Below are positions 1 to 12,472 of a stretch of 64,000 nt of DNA, piece by piece. The notes below the pieces were generated by a model. The model made no database searches and was not told where the DNA came from. It was given only the letters and a program-made list of their open reading frames with translations. Numbering within the stretch: the stretch's first letter is position 1; each line of letters opens with the position of its first letter. Origin of the DNA: Alphaproteobacteria bacterium (GTDB taxonomy: Bacteria > Pseudomonadota > Alphaproteobacteria > Reyranellales > Reyranellaceae); assembly GCA_016869975.1 (NCBI GenBank), contig VGCZ01000018.1, positions 35,595-99,594 of the forward strand, given 5' to 3'. The position numbers and the translations under genes were made by a program.

Positions 1-1088
1 AGATGCGGGAAGCCCGGCGCGCGGATATGGCACCGGTACGGTTGGTTCGAGCCGTCGGCGACGAGGTAGACACCGAACTCGCCCTTGGGGGCCTCGACCG
101 CCGCGTAGGCCTCGCCGGCCGGCACCTTGTAGCCTTCGGTGTAGAGCTTGAAGTGATGGATCAGCGCCTCCATCGACGTCTTCATCTCGCCACGCAGCGG
201 CGGCGAGATCTTCTTGTCGTCGACGCTGACCGGACCGGTCACGCTGCGCAGCGCCTTGACGCACTGGAGCATGATGCGATGGCTCTGCCGCATCTCCTCC
301 ATGCGCACGAGGTAGCGCGCGAAGCAGTCGCCGGTCTTGCCGACGGGAATGTCGAAATCGACCTCGGCATAGCAATCGTAGGGCTGCGCCCTGCGCAAAT
401 CCCAGGCGACTCCCGAGGCGCGCAGCATCGGGCCGGAGAAGCCCCAGGCGATGGCGTCGTCGCCCGACACCGTGCCGATGTCGACGGTGCGCTGGCGGAA
501 GATGCGGTTCTCGGTCACCAGCCGCTCGAGATCGTCGATCGTGCGCGGGAACTGCTCGCACCAGGCCTGGATGCGATCGAGCATGCCCGTCGGCAGGTCC
601 TGATGCACGCCACCCGGCCGGAAATAGGCCGCGTGCATGCGCGAGCCGGAGACCTGCTCGTAGAACTCCATCAGGAGCTCGCGCTGCTCGAAGCCCCACA
701 GGGTCGGCGTCAGCGCGCCCACGTCCATAGCGAAGGTCGTGACGTTGAGCAGATGGTTGAGGATGCGCGTGATCTCGGAGAACAGGACGCGGATCCACTG
801 GCCGCGGATCGGCGCCTCGACGCCCAGCAGCCGCTCGACGACCAGCGCGTAGGCGTGCTCCTGGCACATCGGCGAGACGTAATCGAGCCGATCGAAGTAC
901 GGCACCGCCTGCAGGTAGGTCTTGTACTCGATCAGCTTCTCGGTGCCACGATGCAGCAGGCCGATATGCGGATCGCAACGCTCGACGATCTCGCCGTCCA
1001 TCTCGACGACCAGGCGCAGCACGCCGTGGGCCGCGGGATGCTGCGGCCCGAAGTTGAGGGTGAGGTTCCGGATCTCGGTTTCGGCCAT
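1..1088 (-). CDS. nuoD: NADH-quinone oxidoreductase subunit D (3' end outside window)
   Basis: This is the 49-kDa-type subunit of respiratory complex I. It sits in the peripheral arm and helps form the quinone-binding site. The visible 362 codons start with ATG at 1086-1088 and show the family opening (residues about 11-25, [13 protein letters not shown]), then [11 protein letters not shown] and the [11 protein letters not shown] segment. The family is usually about 390-410 residues, so a short C-terminal part lies beyond the left edge. It follows nuoC by 11 bases in the nuoA-B-C-D operon. Nothing in the visible part is broken. Confidence 0.97.
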   Translation of the reverse strand, partial: MAETEIRNLTLNFGPQHPAAHGVLRLVVEMDGEIVERCDPHIGLLHRGTEKLIEYKTYLQAVPYFDRLDYVSPMCQEHAYALVVERLLGVEAPIRGQWIRVLFSEITRILNHLLNVTTFAMDVGALTPTLWGFEQRELLMEFYEQVSGSRMHAAYFRPGGVHQDLPTGMLDRIQAWCEQFPRTIDDLERLVTENRIFRQRTVDIGTVSGDDAIAWGFSGPMLRASGVAWDLRRAQPYDCYAEVDFDIPVGKTGDCFARYLVRMEEMRQSHRIMLQCVKALRSVTGPVSVDDKKISPPLRGEMKTSMEALIHHFKLYTEGYKVPAGEAYAAVEAPKGEFGVYLVADGSNQPYRCHIRAPGFPH

Positions 1089-1099
1089 CGATCGCGGAC

Positions 1100-1717
1100 C
1101 TAGTTCTTGGTGGCCTTCTCGTCCCCGGGCAGCGCCTGGCGCACACCCTCCCAGGGACTGAGGAAGTCGAAGCGGCGGAATTCCTGCGTCAGCTTCACCG
1201 GCTCGTAGACCACGCGCTTCTGCTCGTCGTCGTAACGCATCTCGACGAAGCCGGTGAGCGGGAAGTCCTTGCGCAGCGGATGGCCGTCGAAGCCGTAGTC
1301 GGTGAGGATGCGACGCAGGTCGGGATGGTCGGCGAACCAGACGCCGTAGAGGTCCCAGGTCTCCCGCTCGAACCAAGGCGCGGCCGGGAAGATCGCGGCG
1401 GCCGACGGCACCGGCGTGCTCTCGTCGGTCGCCACCTTCACGCGCACCCGTCGGTTATGGCGGTGGCTCAGCAGGTGGTAGACGACGTCGAAGCGCCGGG
1501 CGCGCTGGGGGTAGTCGGCGCCGCAGATATCGACGAGCTGCTTGAACAGGCAGTCGCGATCGTCGCGCAGGAAGGTCAGCAGCGCGATCAGCTTGTCGAT
1601 CGTGGTCTCGACCGTAAGCTCGCCGACACGGATCGTCCTGGACGTGATCAGGCCGCCACGCTCGATGGCGGCGGCCAATTCGGCCAGCGGGTCGAGCTTC
1701 GGGGCGTCTTCCGTCAT
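1100..1717 (-). CDS. nuoC: NADH-quinone oxidoreductase subunit C
   Basis: This is the 30-kDa-type peripheral-arm subunit of complex I, 205 residues. The signature is [29 protein letters not shown] followed by [11 protein letters not shown], seen here in two short pieces at about residues 115-155. The ATG at 1717 is chosen because GGTGAG lies 7 bases upstream. A GTG at 1729 would add four residues and overlap the nuoB stop, and is the alternative. The gene is separate from nuoD and not fused to it, as in most alphaproteobacteria. Confidence 0.95.
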   Translation of the reverse strand: MTEDAPKLDPLAELAAAIERGGLITSRTIRVGELTVETTIDKLIALLTFLRDDRDCLFKQLVDICGADYPQRARRFDVVYHLLSHRHNRRVRVKVATDESTPVPSAAAIFPAAPWFERETWDLYGVWFADHPDLRRILTDYGFDGHPLRKDFPLTGFVEMRYDDEQKRVVYEPVKLTQEFRRFDFLSPWEGVRQALPGDEKATKN

Positions 1718-1725
1718 CGTGCCGC

Positions 1726-2241
1726 TCACCGCACGATCGTGCCGGTGCGGCGGATCTTCTTCTGCAGCTGGATCACGCCGTAAAGCAGCGCCTCGGCGGT
1801 CGGCGGGCAGCCCGGCACGTAAATGTCGACCGGCACGATGCGGTCGCAGCCGCGCACCACGGAGTAGCTGTAGTGGTAGTAGCCGCCGCCATTGGCGCAG
1901 GAGCCCATCGAGATCACATAGCGCGGCTCGGCCATCTGATCGTAGACCTTGCGCAGGGCGGGCGCCATCTTGTTGGTCAGCGTGCCGGCGACGATCATCA
2001 GATCGGCGCTGCGCGGGCTGGGCATCGGCGCGACGCCGAAGCGATCAAGGTCGTAGCGCGCCATCCAGGAATGGATCATCTCGACGCCGCAGCAGGCCAG
2101 GCCGAAGGTCAGGCCCCACAACGAGCCCGAGCGCGCCCAGTTAACCACCTTGTCGAGCTGTGCAACGACGAAACCCTTATCAGCGAGCTCGCCTTCCAGC
2201 GCCCGCGACAGCTGCGCATCGCCCTGCTTGGGTGCGGACAT
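1726..2241 (-). CDS. nuoB: NADH-quinone oxidoreductase subunit B
   Basis: This is the complex I subunit that carries iron-sulfur cluster N2, the last electron relay before quinone; 171 residues. Cluster cysteines are visible in [10 protein letters not shown], in MGSCANGGG, and in [12 protein letters not shown] near the C-terminus. The start at 2241 has GGAG with a 5-base spacer and follows the nuoA stop by 2 bases. An in-frame ATG at 2253 would overlap nuoA. The family core is fully conserved, so the gene should be functional. Confidence 0.97.
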   Translation of the reverse strand: MSAPKQGDAQLSRALEGELADKGFVVAQLDKVVNWARSGSLWGLTFGLACCGVEMIHSWMARYDLDRFGVAPMPSPRSADLMIVAGTLTNKMAPALRKVYDQMAEPRYVISMGSCANGGGYYHYSYSVVRGCDRIVPVDIYVPGCPPTAEALLYGVIQLQKKIRRTGTIVR

Positions 2242-2243
2242 GG

Positions 2244-2609
2244 TCACTCCCATTCCAGCGCCCCCTTCTTCCACTCATAGATAAAGCCCACGGTCAGGAC
2301 CGCAAGGAACAACATCATCGACCAGAAGCCGACGACGCCGATATCGCCCAAGGCCACCGCCCAGGGAAACAGGAAGGCGACCTCGAGGTCGAAGATGATG
2401 AACAGGATGGCGACCAGGTAGAAGCGCACGTCGAACTGGCCGCGCGCGTCGCCAAACGGCGCGAAGCCGCATTCGAAGGGCGAAAGCTTTTCCGAGTCGG
2501 GATTCTGGCGCGCCAGCAGGTAGGAGCCGCCCAACATCGCGCAGACCAAGCCCACGGCGATGCCGAGGAAGATCAGGATGGGCAGGTACTCGGCCAGCAG
2601 CGCGTTCAT
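2244..2609 (-). CDS. nuoA: NADH-quinone oxidoreductase subunit A
   Basis: This is the small membrane subunit of complex I, 121 residues. Three membrane segments are visible, at about residues 8-30, 62-82 and 90-111. The conserved loop [15 protein letters not shown] lies between the first two, and [21 protein letters not shown] marks the second. It is the first gene of the nuo operon, about 160 bases after the tRNA-Asp genes on the same strand. The ATG at 2609 begins at the usual [12 protein letters not shown] position. Confidence 0.97.
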   Translation of the reverse strand: MNALLAEYLPILIFLGIAVGLVCAMLGGSYLLARQNPDSEKLSPFECGFAPFGDARGQFDVRFYLVAILFIIFDLEVAFLFPWAVALGDIGVVGFWSMMLFLAVLTVGFIYEWKKGALEWE

Positions 2610-2747
2610 CGATCCCCCCTCACCCGCGTCGCGCGTCGCGAAGCCACCCGCGCCGTCTGGCAAGCGGCTTTCGTGCCCGCGCACCGAAGGCCACACAACG
2701 CGGGGGACAGGCGGAGCCGTCCCGGGGACCAACGCTTACGACAGCCA

Positions 2748-2767
2748 CCACGATTCCCTGAGAATCG

Positions 2768-2770
<3 letters not shown>
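2748..2770 (-). other. Hairpin overlapping the tRNA-Asp CCA end
   Basis: A 9-bp perfect stem (2748-2756 with 2762-2770) and 5-base loop begins in the encoded CCA of the downstream tRNA-Asp. It could help 3' processing or weak termination before nuoA. No T-run follows, so a classical terminator is unlikely. Confidence 0.45.
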
Positions 2771-2844
<74 letters not shown>

Positions 2845-2868
2845 AATACGACTTCGTTGGCGGCCGCA

Positions 2869-2897
2869 CGTTTAGACGAGCGACTCCAGCGAGTCAA
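2869..2897 (-). promoter_or_regulatory. Promoter for the canonical tRNA-Asp
   Basis: A -35 box TTGACT (2892-2897) and a -10-like TAAACG (2869-2874) are separated by 17 bases. They lie about 25 bases upstream of the mature tRNA 5' end. The position and spacing fit a housekeeping sigma promoter. Confidence 0.6.
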
Positions 2898-2985
2898 TGG
2901 AAAGGCCACCCGTCGATGGGGGCATTTTCCCTTGCGGATTCAGGCGTCTGGAAGCGCCGGCAAGACGCAAGACCCGAGGGGCTAT

Positions 2986-3062
2986 TGGCGCGAGCGACGG
3001 GACTCGAACCCGCGACCTCCGGCGCGACAAGCCGGCGTTCTGAGCAACTGAACTACGCCCGC
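2986..3062 (-). tRNA. trnD: tRNA-Asp (GTC), variant copy
   Basis: A complete 77-base cloverleaf with encoded CCA. All stems are identical to the other tRNA-Asp, but four loop bases differ: C instead of G at position 19, C instead of T at 20a, T32, and G instead of A at position 37. G19 normally pairs with C56 to hold the elbow, and C56 is unchanged here. The gene may make a weakened tRNA, or be an early pseudogene. A TTGACT box lies upstream (3110-3115). Confidence 0.88.
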
Positions 3063-3140
3063 ATCGCGACGCCATTGGGGCGCGGACGCCCATACGGGCA
3101 ACTACCGTCAGTCAATGAACCGTCGGTTGTGGGCGGCGGA

Positions 3141-3216
3141 TGGTGGGCGATGACGGACTCGAACCGCCGACCCCCTCGGTGTAAACGAGGTGCTCTACCA
3201 ACTGAGCTAATCGCCC
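3141..3216 (-). tRNA. trnV: tRNA-Val (TAC)
   Basis: A 76-base cloverleaf with encoded CCA. The acceptor GGGCGAT pairs with ATCGCCC, and the anticodon loop TTTACAC reads TAC. The D-loop GG and the T-loop TTCGAGT are canonical. It is the first of three tRNA genes that lie between hupB and nuoA on the minus strand. Confidence 0.97.
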
Positions 3217-3267
3217 GCCGCCCGATGGTGCGGGATACCACACCACCACGGTGTGCGCGAACCCCGC

Positions 3268-3334
3268 TGTCATTCCGAGCGCAACGAAGACTCTAGGGAA
3301 GACGCCCAGGGTCCTCGCTGCGCTCGGAATGACA
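3268..3334. repeat. Palindromic intergenic repeat (family 1), hupB 3' hairpin
   Basis: Arms of about 20 bases (3268-3283 and about 3314-3334) form a long imperfect inverted repeat around a short spacer. The core is CATTCCGAGCG...CGCTCGGAATG. It lies just past the hupB stop and can act as a terminator. Related elements occur near 17.57, 31.3, 35.5 and 45.4 kb. Confidence 0.7.
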
Positions 3335-3357
3335 GAGAGGACGGCGCAGCTTCGCCG

Positions 3358-3630
3358 TCAGTTCAACGCGTCCTTGAGCGCCTTGCCGGCCTTGAACTTG
3401 GGCTGGGTCGAGGGCGCGATCTTGATCTTCTCGCCGGTCCTGGGGTTGCGGCCCTCACCCCCCTTACGCTTGGTGGCGTAGAAGGTACCGAAGCCCACCA
3501 GCATCACCTTGTCCTTCTTCTTCAGAGCCTTGGTGATCACATCGAACATCGCCTCGATCGCCGCGGCGGCTTTGGTTTTGGCCAATCCCGCGTTGTTGGC
3601 GACGGCAACGACGAGATCATTCTTGTTCAT
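3358..3630 (-). CDS. hupB: DNA-binding protein HU
   Basis: A histone-like nucleoid protein of 90 residues that binds and bends DNA as a dimer. It starts MNKNDLVVAVANNAGL. It has GFGTFYATKRKGGEGRNP around residues 46-63, the flexible DNA-binding arm with its conserved RNP, and then PKFKAGKALKDALN at the end. The ATG at 3630 gives the exact family length. It follows lon on the same strand, the common alphaproteobacterial order. No good ribosome site is visible before the ATG. Confidence 0.97.
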   Translation of the reverse strand: MNKNDLVVAVANNAGLAKTKAAAAIEAMFDVITKALKKKDKVMLVGFGTFYATKRKGGEGRNPRTGEKIKIAPSTQPKFKAGKALKDALN

Positions 3631-3666
3631 GGAGGGGCCCCACCGACTGGACTGAGCGCAGGGCAA

Positions 3667-3696
3667 AATCTAAGGCCCAAGTCGCCGCCCCGTCAA
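3667..3696 (-). promoter_or_regulatory. Promoter for hupB
   Basis: A -35 TTGACG (3691-3696) and a -10 TAGATT (3667-3672) are 18 bases apart, about 37 bases upstream of the hupB start. This means HU is also made independently of lon. Confidence 0.6.
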
Positions 3697-3759
3697 TGAC
3701 CGAGATACCAGATATAGCCTGATCGGGAGCTTGCTGCCGCTATATGCGCCTTAACGGCA

Positions 3760-3785
3760 ACAGGCCGCCCCTTCGGGCGGCCTGT
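3760..3785 (-). terminator. Terminator hairpin after lon
   Basis: An 11-bp perfect stem (3760-3770 with 3775-3785) with a CTTC loop lies 28 bases past the lon stop. The minus-strand tail has only a weak T-run, and the plus-strand tail (GTTTTCG) is better. It separates lon from the hupB promoter. Confidence 0.65.
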
Positions 3786-3812
3786 CGTTTTCGATCCCGT
3801 TCCGGGGGCGGA

Positions 3813-6218
<2,406 letters not shown>

Positions 6219-6320
6219 GAGGAAGCCTCGCAAGACATGGGCAAATGGGCCCGAATGGATTTACAGCGCAGGCTCCGACTTCGAACGCGAACGCCGCTAG
6301 CACATCCGTCCACGGGGGAT

Positions 6321-6348
6321 AGATGGCCCCGGCCGCATCGCGTTCAAG
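6321..6348 (-). promoter_or_regulatory. Heat-shock (sigma32-like) promoter before lon
   Basis: TTGAAC (6342-6347), preceded by C, and GGCCATCT (6321-6328) are separated by 13 bases. This matches the sigma32 layout CTTGAAA-N11-16-CCCCATNT. It sits about 100 bases before the lon start, and lon is a classical heat-shock gene. Confidence 0.5.
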
Positions 6349-6429
6349 CGCCGGTCACTTGCGCGTAACGCGCTTGTCATCGCCCCTCGGCGCCGCCCTT
6401 TCAGCGGCGACCTCACAGAGGCCGCTTTC

Positions 6430-7701
<1,272 letters not shown>

Positions 7702-7874
7702 GGGACTCGGTCCTTTACAACTGGCGCGCTGGGGGCAGCGGCCGCAATAATGTTAGCCCCCGCGGTCGGGTACGCACAATATCAAAATATGGTGTGTATC
7801 GTCGCGGCAACAGCCATAACCCGTGTACGGTCATCGTTCGGCGAGCAGGCAAGGAGCGTGCCGTGAGCCGTCGC

Positions 7875-8522
7875 TCAGGCCGCCTTCACTTCGCTCGGCG
7901 GCGCCGGGCGCTTGTCGACGACCTGGTCAATCAGGCCGAACTCCTTGGCCTCGTAGGGGTCGAAGAAGCGGTCGCGCTCCATCGCGCTCTCGATAGTCTC
8001 GAGCTTCTGGCCGGTGTGCTCGGCGTACATCTTGTTCAGCCGCTCGCGGATCAGCAGGATCTCGCGCGCCTGGATCTCGATGTCCGTGGCCTGGCCCTGG
8101 GCGCCGCCCGAGGGCTGGTGGATCATGATGCGGGCGTTGGGCAGCGCGAAGCGCTTGCCCTTCTCGCCAGCCGCCAGCAGCAGCGAGCCCATCGAAGCGG
8201 CCTGGCCCATGCACACCGTCGAGATCGGCGGGCGGATGTAGCGCATGGTGTCGTAGATCGCGAGGCCGGCCGTCACCACGCCGCCCGGCGAGTTGATGTA
8301 GAAGGCGATGTCCTTGTTCGGGTTCTCGGCCTCGAGGAACAGGAACTGGGCGCTGATCAGGGTGGCCAGGCGCTCCTCGACCACGCCGCTCAGGAAGACG
8401 ATGCGCTCCTTCAGCAGCCGCGACCAGATGTCGTAACCCTGGATGCCGCGCGCCGTCTGCTCGACGACGGTGGGGATAAAGTAGTTGTCGTAGATCTCGA
8501 TCGGATCGCGATCGCGAATCAT
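7875..8522 (-). CDS. clpP: ATP-dependent Clp protease proteolytic subunit ClpP
   Basis: The serine peptidase core of ClpXP/ClpAP, 215 residues. The catalytic triad is Ser110 ([11 protein letters not shown]), His135 (MIHQP) and Asp184 (MERDRFF), with spacing identical to the E. coli enzyme. The start ATG at 8522 is preceded by GAAGGAAA. It lies between tig and clpX on the same strand. It is slightly longer at the C-terminus ([10 protein letters not shown]) than the E. coli protein, as usual in alphaproteobacteria. Confidence 0.98.
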   Translation of the reverse strand: MIRDRDPIEIYDNYFIPTVVEQTARGIQGYDIWSRLLKERIVFLSGVVEERLATLISAQFLFLEAENPNKDIAFYINSPGGVVTAGLAIYDTMRYIRPPISTVCMGQAASMGSLLLAAGEKGKRFALPNARIMIHQPSGGAQGQATDIEIQAREILLIRERLNKMYAEHTGQKLETIESAMERDRFFDPYEAKEFGLIDQVVDKRPAPPSEVKAA

Positions 8523-8657
8523 GGCCTTTGTTTCCTTCGTCGGCGGACACCCGGGGACGGTGGTCGCGCCTAGTGTGACCGGCCGGGCACCGGTTGATCA
8601 AGCGCCAGCACCCGGGACGGAACGCTATATGGAGTCGCAGGCCCGCTGTCGCAATGT

Positions 8658-8690
8658 CTTCCCTTCTCCTCGCCTTCGCAGGGAGAAGAT
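8658..8690. repeat. Short palindromic repeat (family 2) after tig
   Basis: CTTCTCC and GGAGAAG arms around a GC-rich loop lie 6 bases past the tig stop on the minus strand. The same arm sequence recurs at 57,072-57,100 and a variant at 22.4-22.5 kb. It probably acts as the tig 3' hairpin. Confidence 0.5.
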
Positions 8691-8695
8691 AGAGA

Positions 8696-10033
8696 TCAGG
8701 CCGCCTGCTTGTCGGCCTCGTCGCCCTCGCGGGCGGCCTTCAGCAGATCGTCGGGCGACACCGCCTTGTCGCTGACCTTGGCCAGTTCGAGCACGAAGTC
8801 GATGGTCTTGTCCTCGAAGATCGGCGCGCGCAGGCGCTCGCGCATCTCGGCGTTCTTGCCGTAGAACTCGAAAACCTGCTTCTCCTGGCCAGGATAGCGC
8901 TGGGCCTCGCGGATCACCGCCTGGTTGATCTCCTGCGGCGTCACCTCGATGTTGTTCTTGCGGCCGACCTCGGCCAGCAGCAACCCCAGGCGAACGCGGC
9001 GGTTGGCGATGTCGCGGTAGTCGCCCTTCAGCTTTTCCTCGTCCTCCTCGATCTTCTGGCCGGCCTTCTTGGCGTCCTCAACCTGCTGCCAGATCGAGCC
9101 GAACTCGGCCTCGACCAAGCCCGATGGCACGTCGAACTTGTGCTTGTCGGCCAGCTTGTCGAGCAGCTTGCGCTTCACCAGGGCGCGGGAGAGCTGGTTG
9201 TAGTCCTGCTCGATGCGCTCGCGCACCGCCTTGCGCATGGCCTCGAGCGTGTCGAAGCCGGCGCCCTTGGCGAGCTCGTCGTCGATGGGCTTGGGGTGGC
9301 GGACCGAGATTTGGTTGACCTTGACCTTGAACACCGCGTCCTTGCCGGCGAGCTGCGCGGCGCCGTACTCGGCCGGGAAGGTCACCTTGACGTCGCGGTC
9401 CTGGCCGGTCTCGGCGCCGATCAGCTGGTCCTCGAAGCCCGGGATCAGGCTGTTGGAGCCCAGCTCGATGTCGTAGGCCTGCGCAGCGCCGTTCTCGAAC
9501 GCGACGTCGTCGATGAAGCCGGTGAAATCGATGTTGAGCGTGTCGCCCTTCTGCGCCGCGCGTGCCGGCTCGACCGGCTTCAGCTCGCCGCTGCCCTGCG
9601 CCATGCGCTCGACCGCCTCGTCAACCTGCTTGTCCTCGACACTGACCTTCAGCCGCTCCAGCTCGATGTCGCCGAAGCCGATCTCGCCCAGCTCGGGCAG
9701 CAGCTCGACAATGACCTCGAACTCGAGATCCTGGCCTTCCTCGATCTTCTTGACCTCGATGCGCGGCTGCAGCGCCGGCTTGAGCTGGTTGTCGGTGATG
9801 GTCTTGCCGACGCTTTCATTGACCGCCTTCTCGACCGCTTCGCCGAACAGCGCCTGCCCGTACTGGCGGCGCAGCAAGTTCACCGGCACCTTGCCGGGGC
9901 GGAAGCCCGGCATCGAGGCGGTCTTGGCCATCTCCTGGAGGCGGCCGTCGACCTGGCCCGCGATATCGGCGGCGGGTAGCACGACCCGGTAGGAGCGCTT
10001 GAGTGCCTCGTTGGCGATTTCCGTGATCTGCAT
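8696..10033 (-). CDS. tig: Trigger factor
   Basis: A ribosome-associated chaperone and peptidyl-prolyl isomerase, 445 residues. The N-terminal ribosome-binding domain has the GFRPGKVPVNLLRRQYG signature at about residues 43-59. The FKBP-like PPIase domain follows (GDTLNIDFTGFIDDVAFENG to about residue 245), and then the long helical C-terminal domain. The ATG at 10033 is the family start (MQITEIANEALKRSY). Longer readings run into the tRNA-Leu gene upstream and are excluded. Confidence 0.97.
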   Translation of the reverse strand: MQITEIANEALKRSYRVVLPAADIAGQVDGRLQEMAKTASMPGFRPGKVPVNLLRRQYGQALFGEAVEKAVNESVGKTITDNQLKPALQPRIEVKKIEEGQDLEFEVIVELLPELGEIGFGDIELERLKVSVEDKQVDEAVERMAQGSGELKPVEPARAAQKGDTLNIDFTGFIDDVAFENGAAQAYDIELGSNSLIPGFEDQLIGAETGQDRDVKVTFPAEYGAAQLAGKDAVFKVKVNQISVRHPKPIDDELAKGAGFDTLEAMRKAVRERIEQDYNQLSRALVKRKLLDKLADKHKFDVPSGLVEAEFGSIWQQVEDAKKAGQKIEEDEEKLKGDYRDIANRRVRLGLLLAEVGRKNNIEVTPQEINQAVIREAQRYPGQEKQVFEFYGKNAEMRERLRAPIFEDKTIDFVLELAKVSDKAVSPDDLLKAAREGDEADKQAA

Positions 10034-10081
10034 GTCGCTTATCCGCCGTTCTTGATCTTGAATGTCAGGACGGCTTGAGCA

Positions 10082-10166
10082 TGGTGCGGGCGGAGGGACT
10101 TGAACCCCCATGCCTTGCGGCGCGAGAACCTAAATCTCGTGTGTCTGCCAATTCCACCACGCCCGC
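10082..10166 (-). tRNA. trnL: tRNA-Leu (TAG)
   Basis: A class II tRNA of 85 bases with a long variable arm (CTCGCGCCGCAAGGCAT region) and encoded CCA. The acceptor GCGGGCG pairs with CGCCCGC, and the anticodon loop TTTAGGT reads TAG for CUA. It lies between nnr and tig on the minus strand. Confidence 0.97.
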
Positions 10167-10194
10167 GGCCGGCCGCGACGACAACCGGCGCCTT

Positions 10195-11760
10195 CTAGCC
10201 TGCGTCCGGCTGATGGTCAAAGGATTGCGCGTCGCGCCACAGCGCGTCCAGCACGGCCGGCAGCTGCGGGGCGATGTCCTCGGCGATCAGGCCATAGCCG
10301 AAACGCCGCGCCGCCTCGCCATGCATCCAACAGGCCGCCGCCGCCGCCGCTAAGGCCGTCATGCCCTGGGCCATCAGGCCGCCCGCCATGCCCGCCAGCA
10401 CGTCGCCGCTGCCCGCCGTCGCCAGGGTCGCCGGGGCGTTGTCGCTGACGATCGCCCGGCCATCGGGCGCGGCGATGGTCGTGTCTGGACCCTTGAGCAG
10501 CACGGTGGCGCCGCAGCGTCGTGCCGCCTGGCGTGCGCGGTCGAGCTTGCCCGGCAGGGCGGCGAGATCGGGAAATAGGCGGGCAAATTCGCCCTCGTGT
10601 GGCGTCAGCAGAGTCTCGCCGCGAATCGCCGCGAAAACCCGGTCCGTCATTTCGGCCGCCACGGTGATGGCGTCGGCGTCGACCACCACGCCTCGGCCCG
10701 TGGCGAGAGCGGCCATCAGACGCACGGCGGTCTGCTCGCCAGTCCCGGCCCCCGGTCCGACGACGAAGACGTTCTTGCGGATGTCGCCGGCCAACTCGGT
10801 CACGGCGCTGGCATCGATGAGATCGACCACCAGATTCCCCGGCTCGGCCAGTCGATAAATCGTCGCCGCACGAGGCACGGCGGCGATGCTCACCAGCCCG
10901 GCGCCGACGCGACGGGCGCCGAGAGCCGACAGCCGTGCCGCGCCCGTCATGGAGTCGCCACCAAAGACCACGACATGGCCGCGCCGATACTTGTGGTCGT
11001 CGAGCGCCGGGCGGCGCAGCGCCTGGCGCCACAGCGCCGGGCCATTGCGCCACTGCCGGACGCCGATCTGGGATAACACGCCGCGTGGCACGCCAATCTC
11101 CGCGACGCGCAGCTCGCCGCAAAAGGCCCGACCGGCGAGCGACAGATGCCCCGTCTTGGGCCGGAAGAAGGTCACCGTCAGCTCGCAGCGCGGCGCCGCG
11201 CCCAGCACCACTCCGGTATCAGCGTCAAGGCCGCTGGGCACATCGACGGCGACGCACGCGAGGTCGCGCGCGTTGATCGCCGACACGAGCTCCCGGGCCA
11301 TGCCCTCGAGCGGGCGTTTCAGGCCGATGCCGAACAGGGCGTCGATCACCAGGGGATGATCGTCGAGCAGCTCGGGTGTCGCCGGCTCGATCGCACCGCC
11401 CCACAACTGCGCGGCGTTCAGCGCGTCGCCGGCGAGACGCTCGAACTCGCCCAATAGCCCGACCCGCACCGTCCAGCCCGCGGCTTCGAGATGGCGCGCC
11501 ACGACGAAGCCATCGCCGCCGTTGTTGCCGGGCCCGCACAGGATCACCACGGGCTGCGGCATGTATCGCTCGGCCACCGCGCCAGCCACGGCGGCGCCGG
11601 CGGTTTCCATCAGCTCGGCGCCGGGCACGCCCGGCGCCACCCTGCCGTGCTCGTCGACCAGCCCCTCGATCGCCAAGGCCTCGGCGACGCGCATCTCGGC
11701 GCAACTCAGGATGGCGAGGTCGTCGTCGGCGACGATGTCGCGCAACGCGCCCGTAACCAT
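10195..11760 (-). CDS. nnr: Bifunctional NAD(P)H-hydrate epimerase / ADP-dependent dehydratase
   Basis: This enzyme repairs hydrated NAD(P)H: an N-terminal epimerase (YjeF_N, about residues 1-220) interconverts NADHX forms and a C-terminal dehydratase (about 240-521) restores NADH using ADP. Visible motifs are CGPGNNGGDGFVVARHL and VDVPSGLDADTG in the first half. The second half has KYRRGHVVVFGGDSMTGA, LLTPHEGEFARL and ATAGSGDVLAGMAGG. The ATG at 11760 overlaps the stop of the upstream membrane-protein gene by one base (TGATG), which suggests translational coupling. Confidence 0.96.
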   Translation of the reverse strand: MVTGALRDIVADDDLAILSCAEMRVAEALAIEGLVDEHGRVAPGVPGAELMETAGAAVAGAVAERYMPQPVVILCGPGNNGGDGFVVARHLEAAGWTVRVGLLGEFERLAGDALNAAQLWGGAIEPATPELLDDHPLVIDALFGIGLKRPLEGMARELVSAINARDLACVAVDVPSGLDADTGVVLGAAPRCELTVTFFRPKTGHLSLAGRAFCGELRVAEIGVPRGVLSQIGVRQWRNGPALWRQALRRPALDDHKYRRGHVVVFGGDSMTGAARLSALGARRVGAGLVSIAAVPRAATIYRLAEPGNLVVDLIDASAVTELAGDIRKNVFVVGPGAGTGEQTAVRLMAALATGRGVVVDADAITVAAEMTDRVFAAIRGETLLTPHEGEFARLFPDLAALPGKLDRARQAARRCGATVLLKGPDTTIAAPDGRAIVSDNAPATLATAGSGDVLAGMAGGLMAQGMTALAAAAAACWMHGEAARRFGYGLIAEDIAPQLPAVLDALWRDAQSFDHQPDAG

Positions 11761-12314
11761 CAGCCGCGCCTGACCTGACGGCGCGCGGCAGCGAAACGCC
11801 GCGCCAGCCAACCGCGCCGCCGGGCGAGCTGGGCGCGCAGCCAAGCCTTGGCCGCGGCGACGCCAGCGGCCGCCCGCTGCCAGGCTGGCATGGCTTTGAC
11901 CCGCGCATAGATCCGGTCGCGCCACCCGAACACCCAGGCCTCGACCCGGGCGAACCAGTTCAAGGTCACCAGCGTCGGCCGCAGGACCAGATAGATGCGC
12001 GCGCCGACCGCCGTGCCGGCGAGCTTGCCGGCGATGAAAACGGTGGTGCCCCAGACCTCGTGACCGTTGGCCAGCAACCATAACGCGGCCAGCTTCACCG
12101 GCAGGAGCACGGCGCCGGGCAGCAGGAACAAGATCATCGCCGGATAGGGCGGCAGGCGGCGGGCGCGTTCCTCCAAAGTGGCGATCAACGGCAGCGCGGC
12201 CAGCCGCGCCATCAGACGCTGCAGCCACTTGATCAGCGTCTCTTCGAGCAGGATCAGCGCCGCTGCGATCAGCACCAGCGGCGGCGTCAGTACTCGCTTG
12301 AGGATCGCGCGCAT
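11760..12314 (-). CDS. Hypothetical membrane protein
   Basis: A protein of 184 residues that I cannot assign to a named family. Two or three hydrophobic segments are visible: about residues 8-26 (LTPPLVLIAAALILLEE) and 53-82 (PAMILFLLPGAVLLPVKLAALWLL). A TVFIAGKLAGTAVGARIYLVL stretch and a strongly basic C-terminal tail ([11 protein letters not shown]) follow. The ATG at 12314 avoids overlap with the tRNA-His gene. It is translationally coupled to nnr. Function unknown. Confidence 0.75.
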   Translation of the reverse strand: MRAILKRVLTPPLVLIAAALILLEETLIKWLQRLMARLAALPLIATLEERARRLPPYPAMILFLLPGAVLLPVKLAALWLLANGHEVWGTTVFIAGKLAGTAVGARIYLVLRPTLVTLNWFARVEAWVFGWRDRIYARVKAMPAWQRAAAGVAAAKAWLRAQLARRRGWLARRFAAARRQVRRG

Positions 12315-12343
12315 GGCGCCATCATAGATCAGGAAAGGGGCGA

Positions 12344-12421
12344 TGGGGCGACCGACCGGATTTGAACCGGCGACATCTAGAATCACAATCTAGCGCTCTA
12401 ACCAACTGAGCTACGGTCGCC
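12344..12421 (-). tRNA. trnH: tRNA-His (GTG)
   Basis: The acceptor GCGACCG pairs perfectly with CGGTCGC. An extra G at -1 faces C73, and CCA is encoded. The anticodon loop TTGTGAT reads GTG. The canonical G-1:C73 identity pair is present, unlike the tRNA-His of many alphaproteobacteria, which have lost G-1. Confidence 0.96.
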
Positions 12422-12472
12422 ATCGAGAGAGCCCGAAAGCGGCCGGCTAGGTACCCCTCCGGCCGCGCGCGG

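Noticed and set aside
3268..3334. Possible CRISPR or attachment site from paired repeats
   Set aside because: It is a single palindrome without regularly spaced direct repeats, and relatives are single palindromes too.
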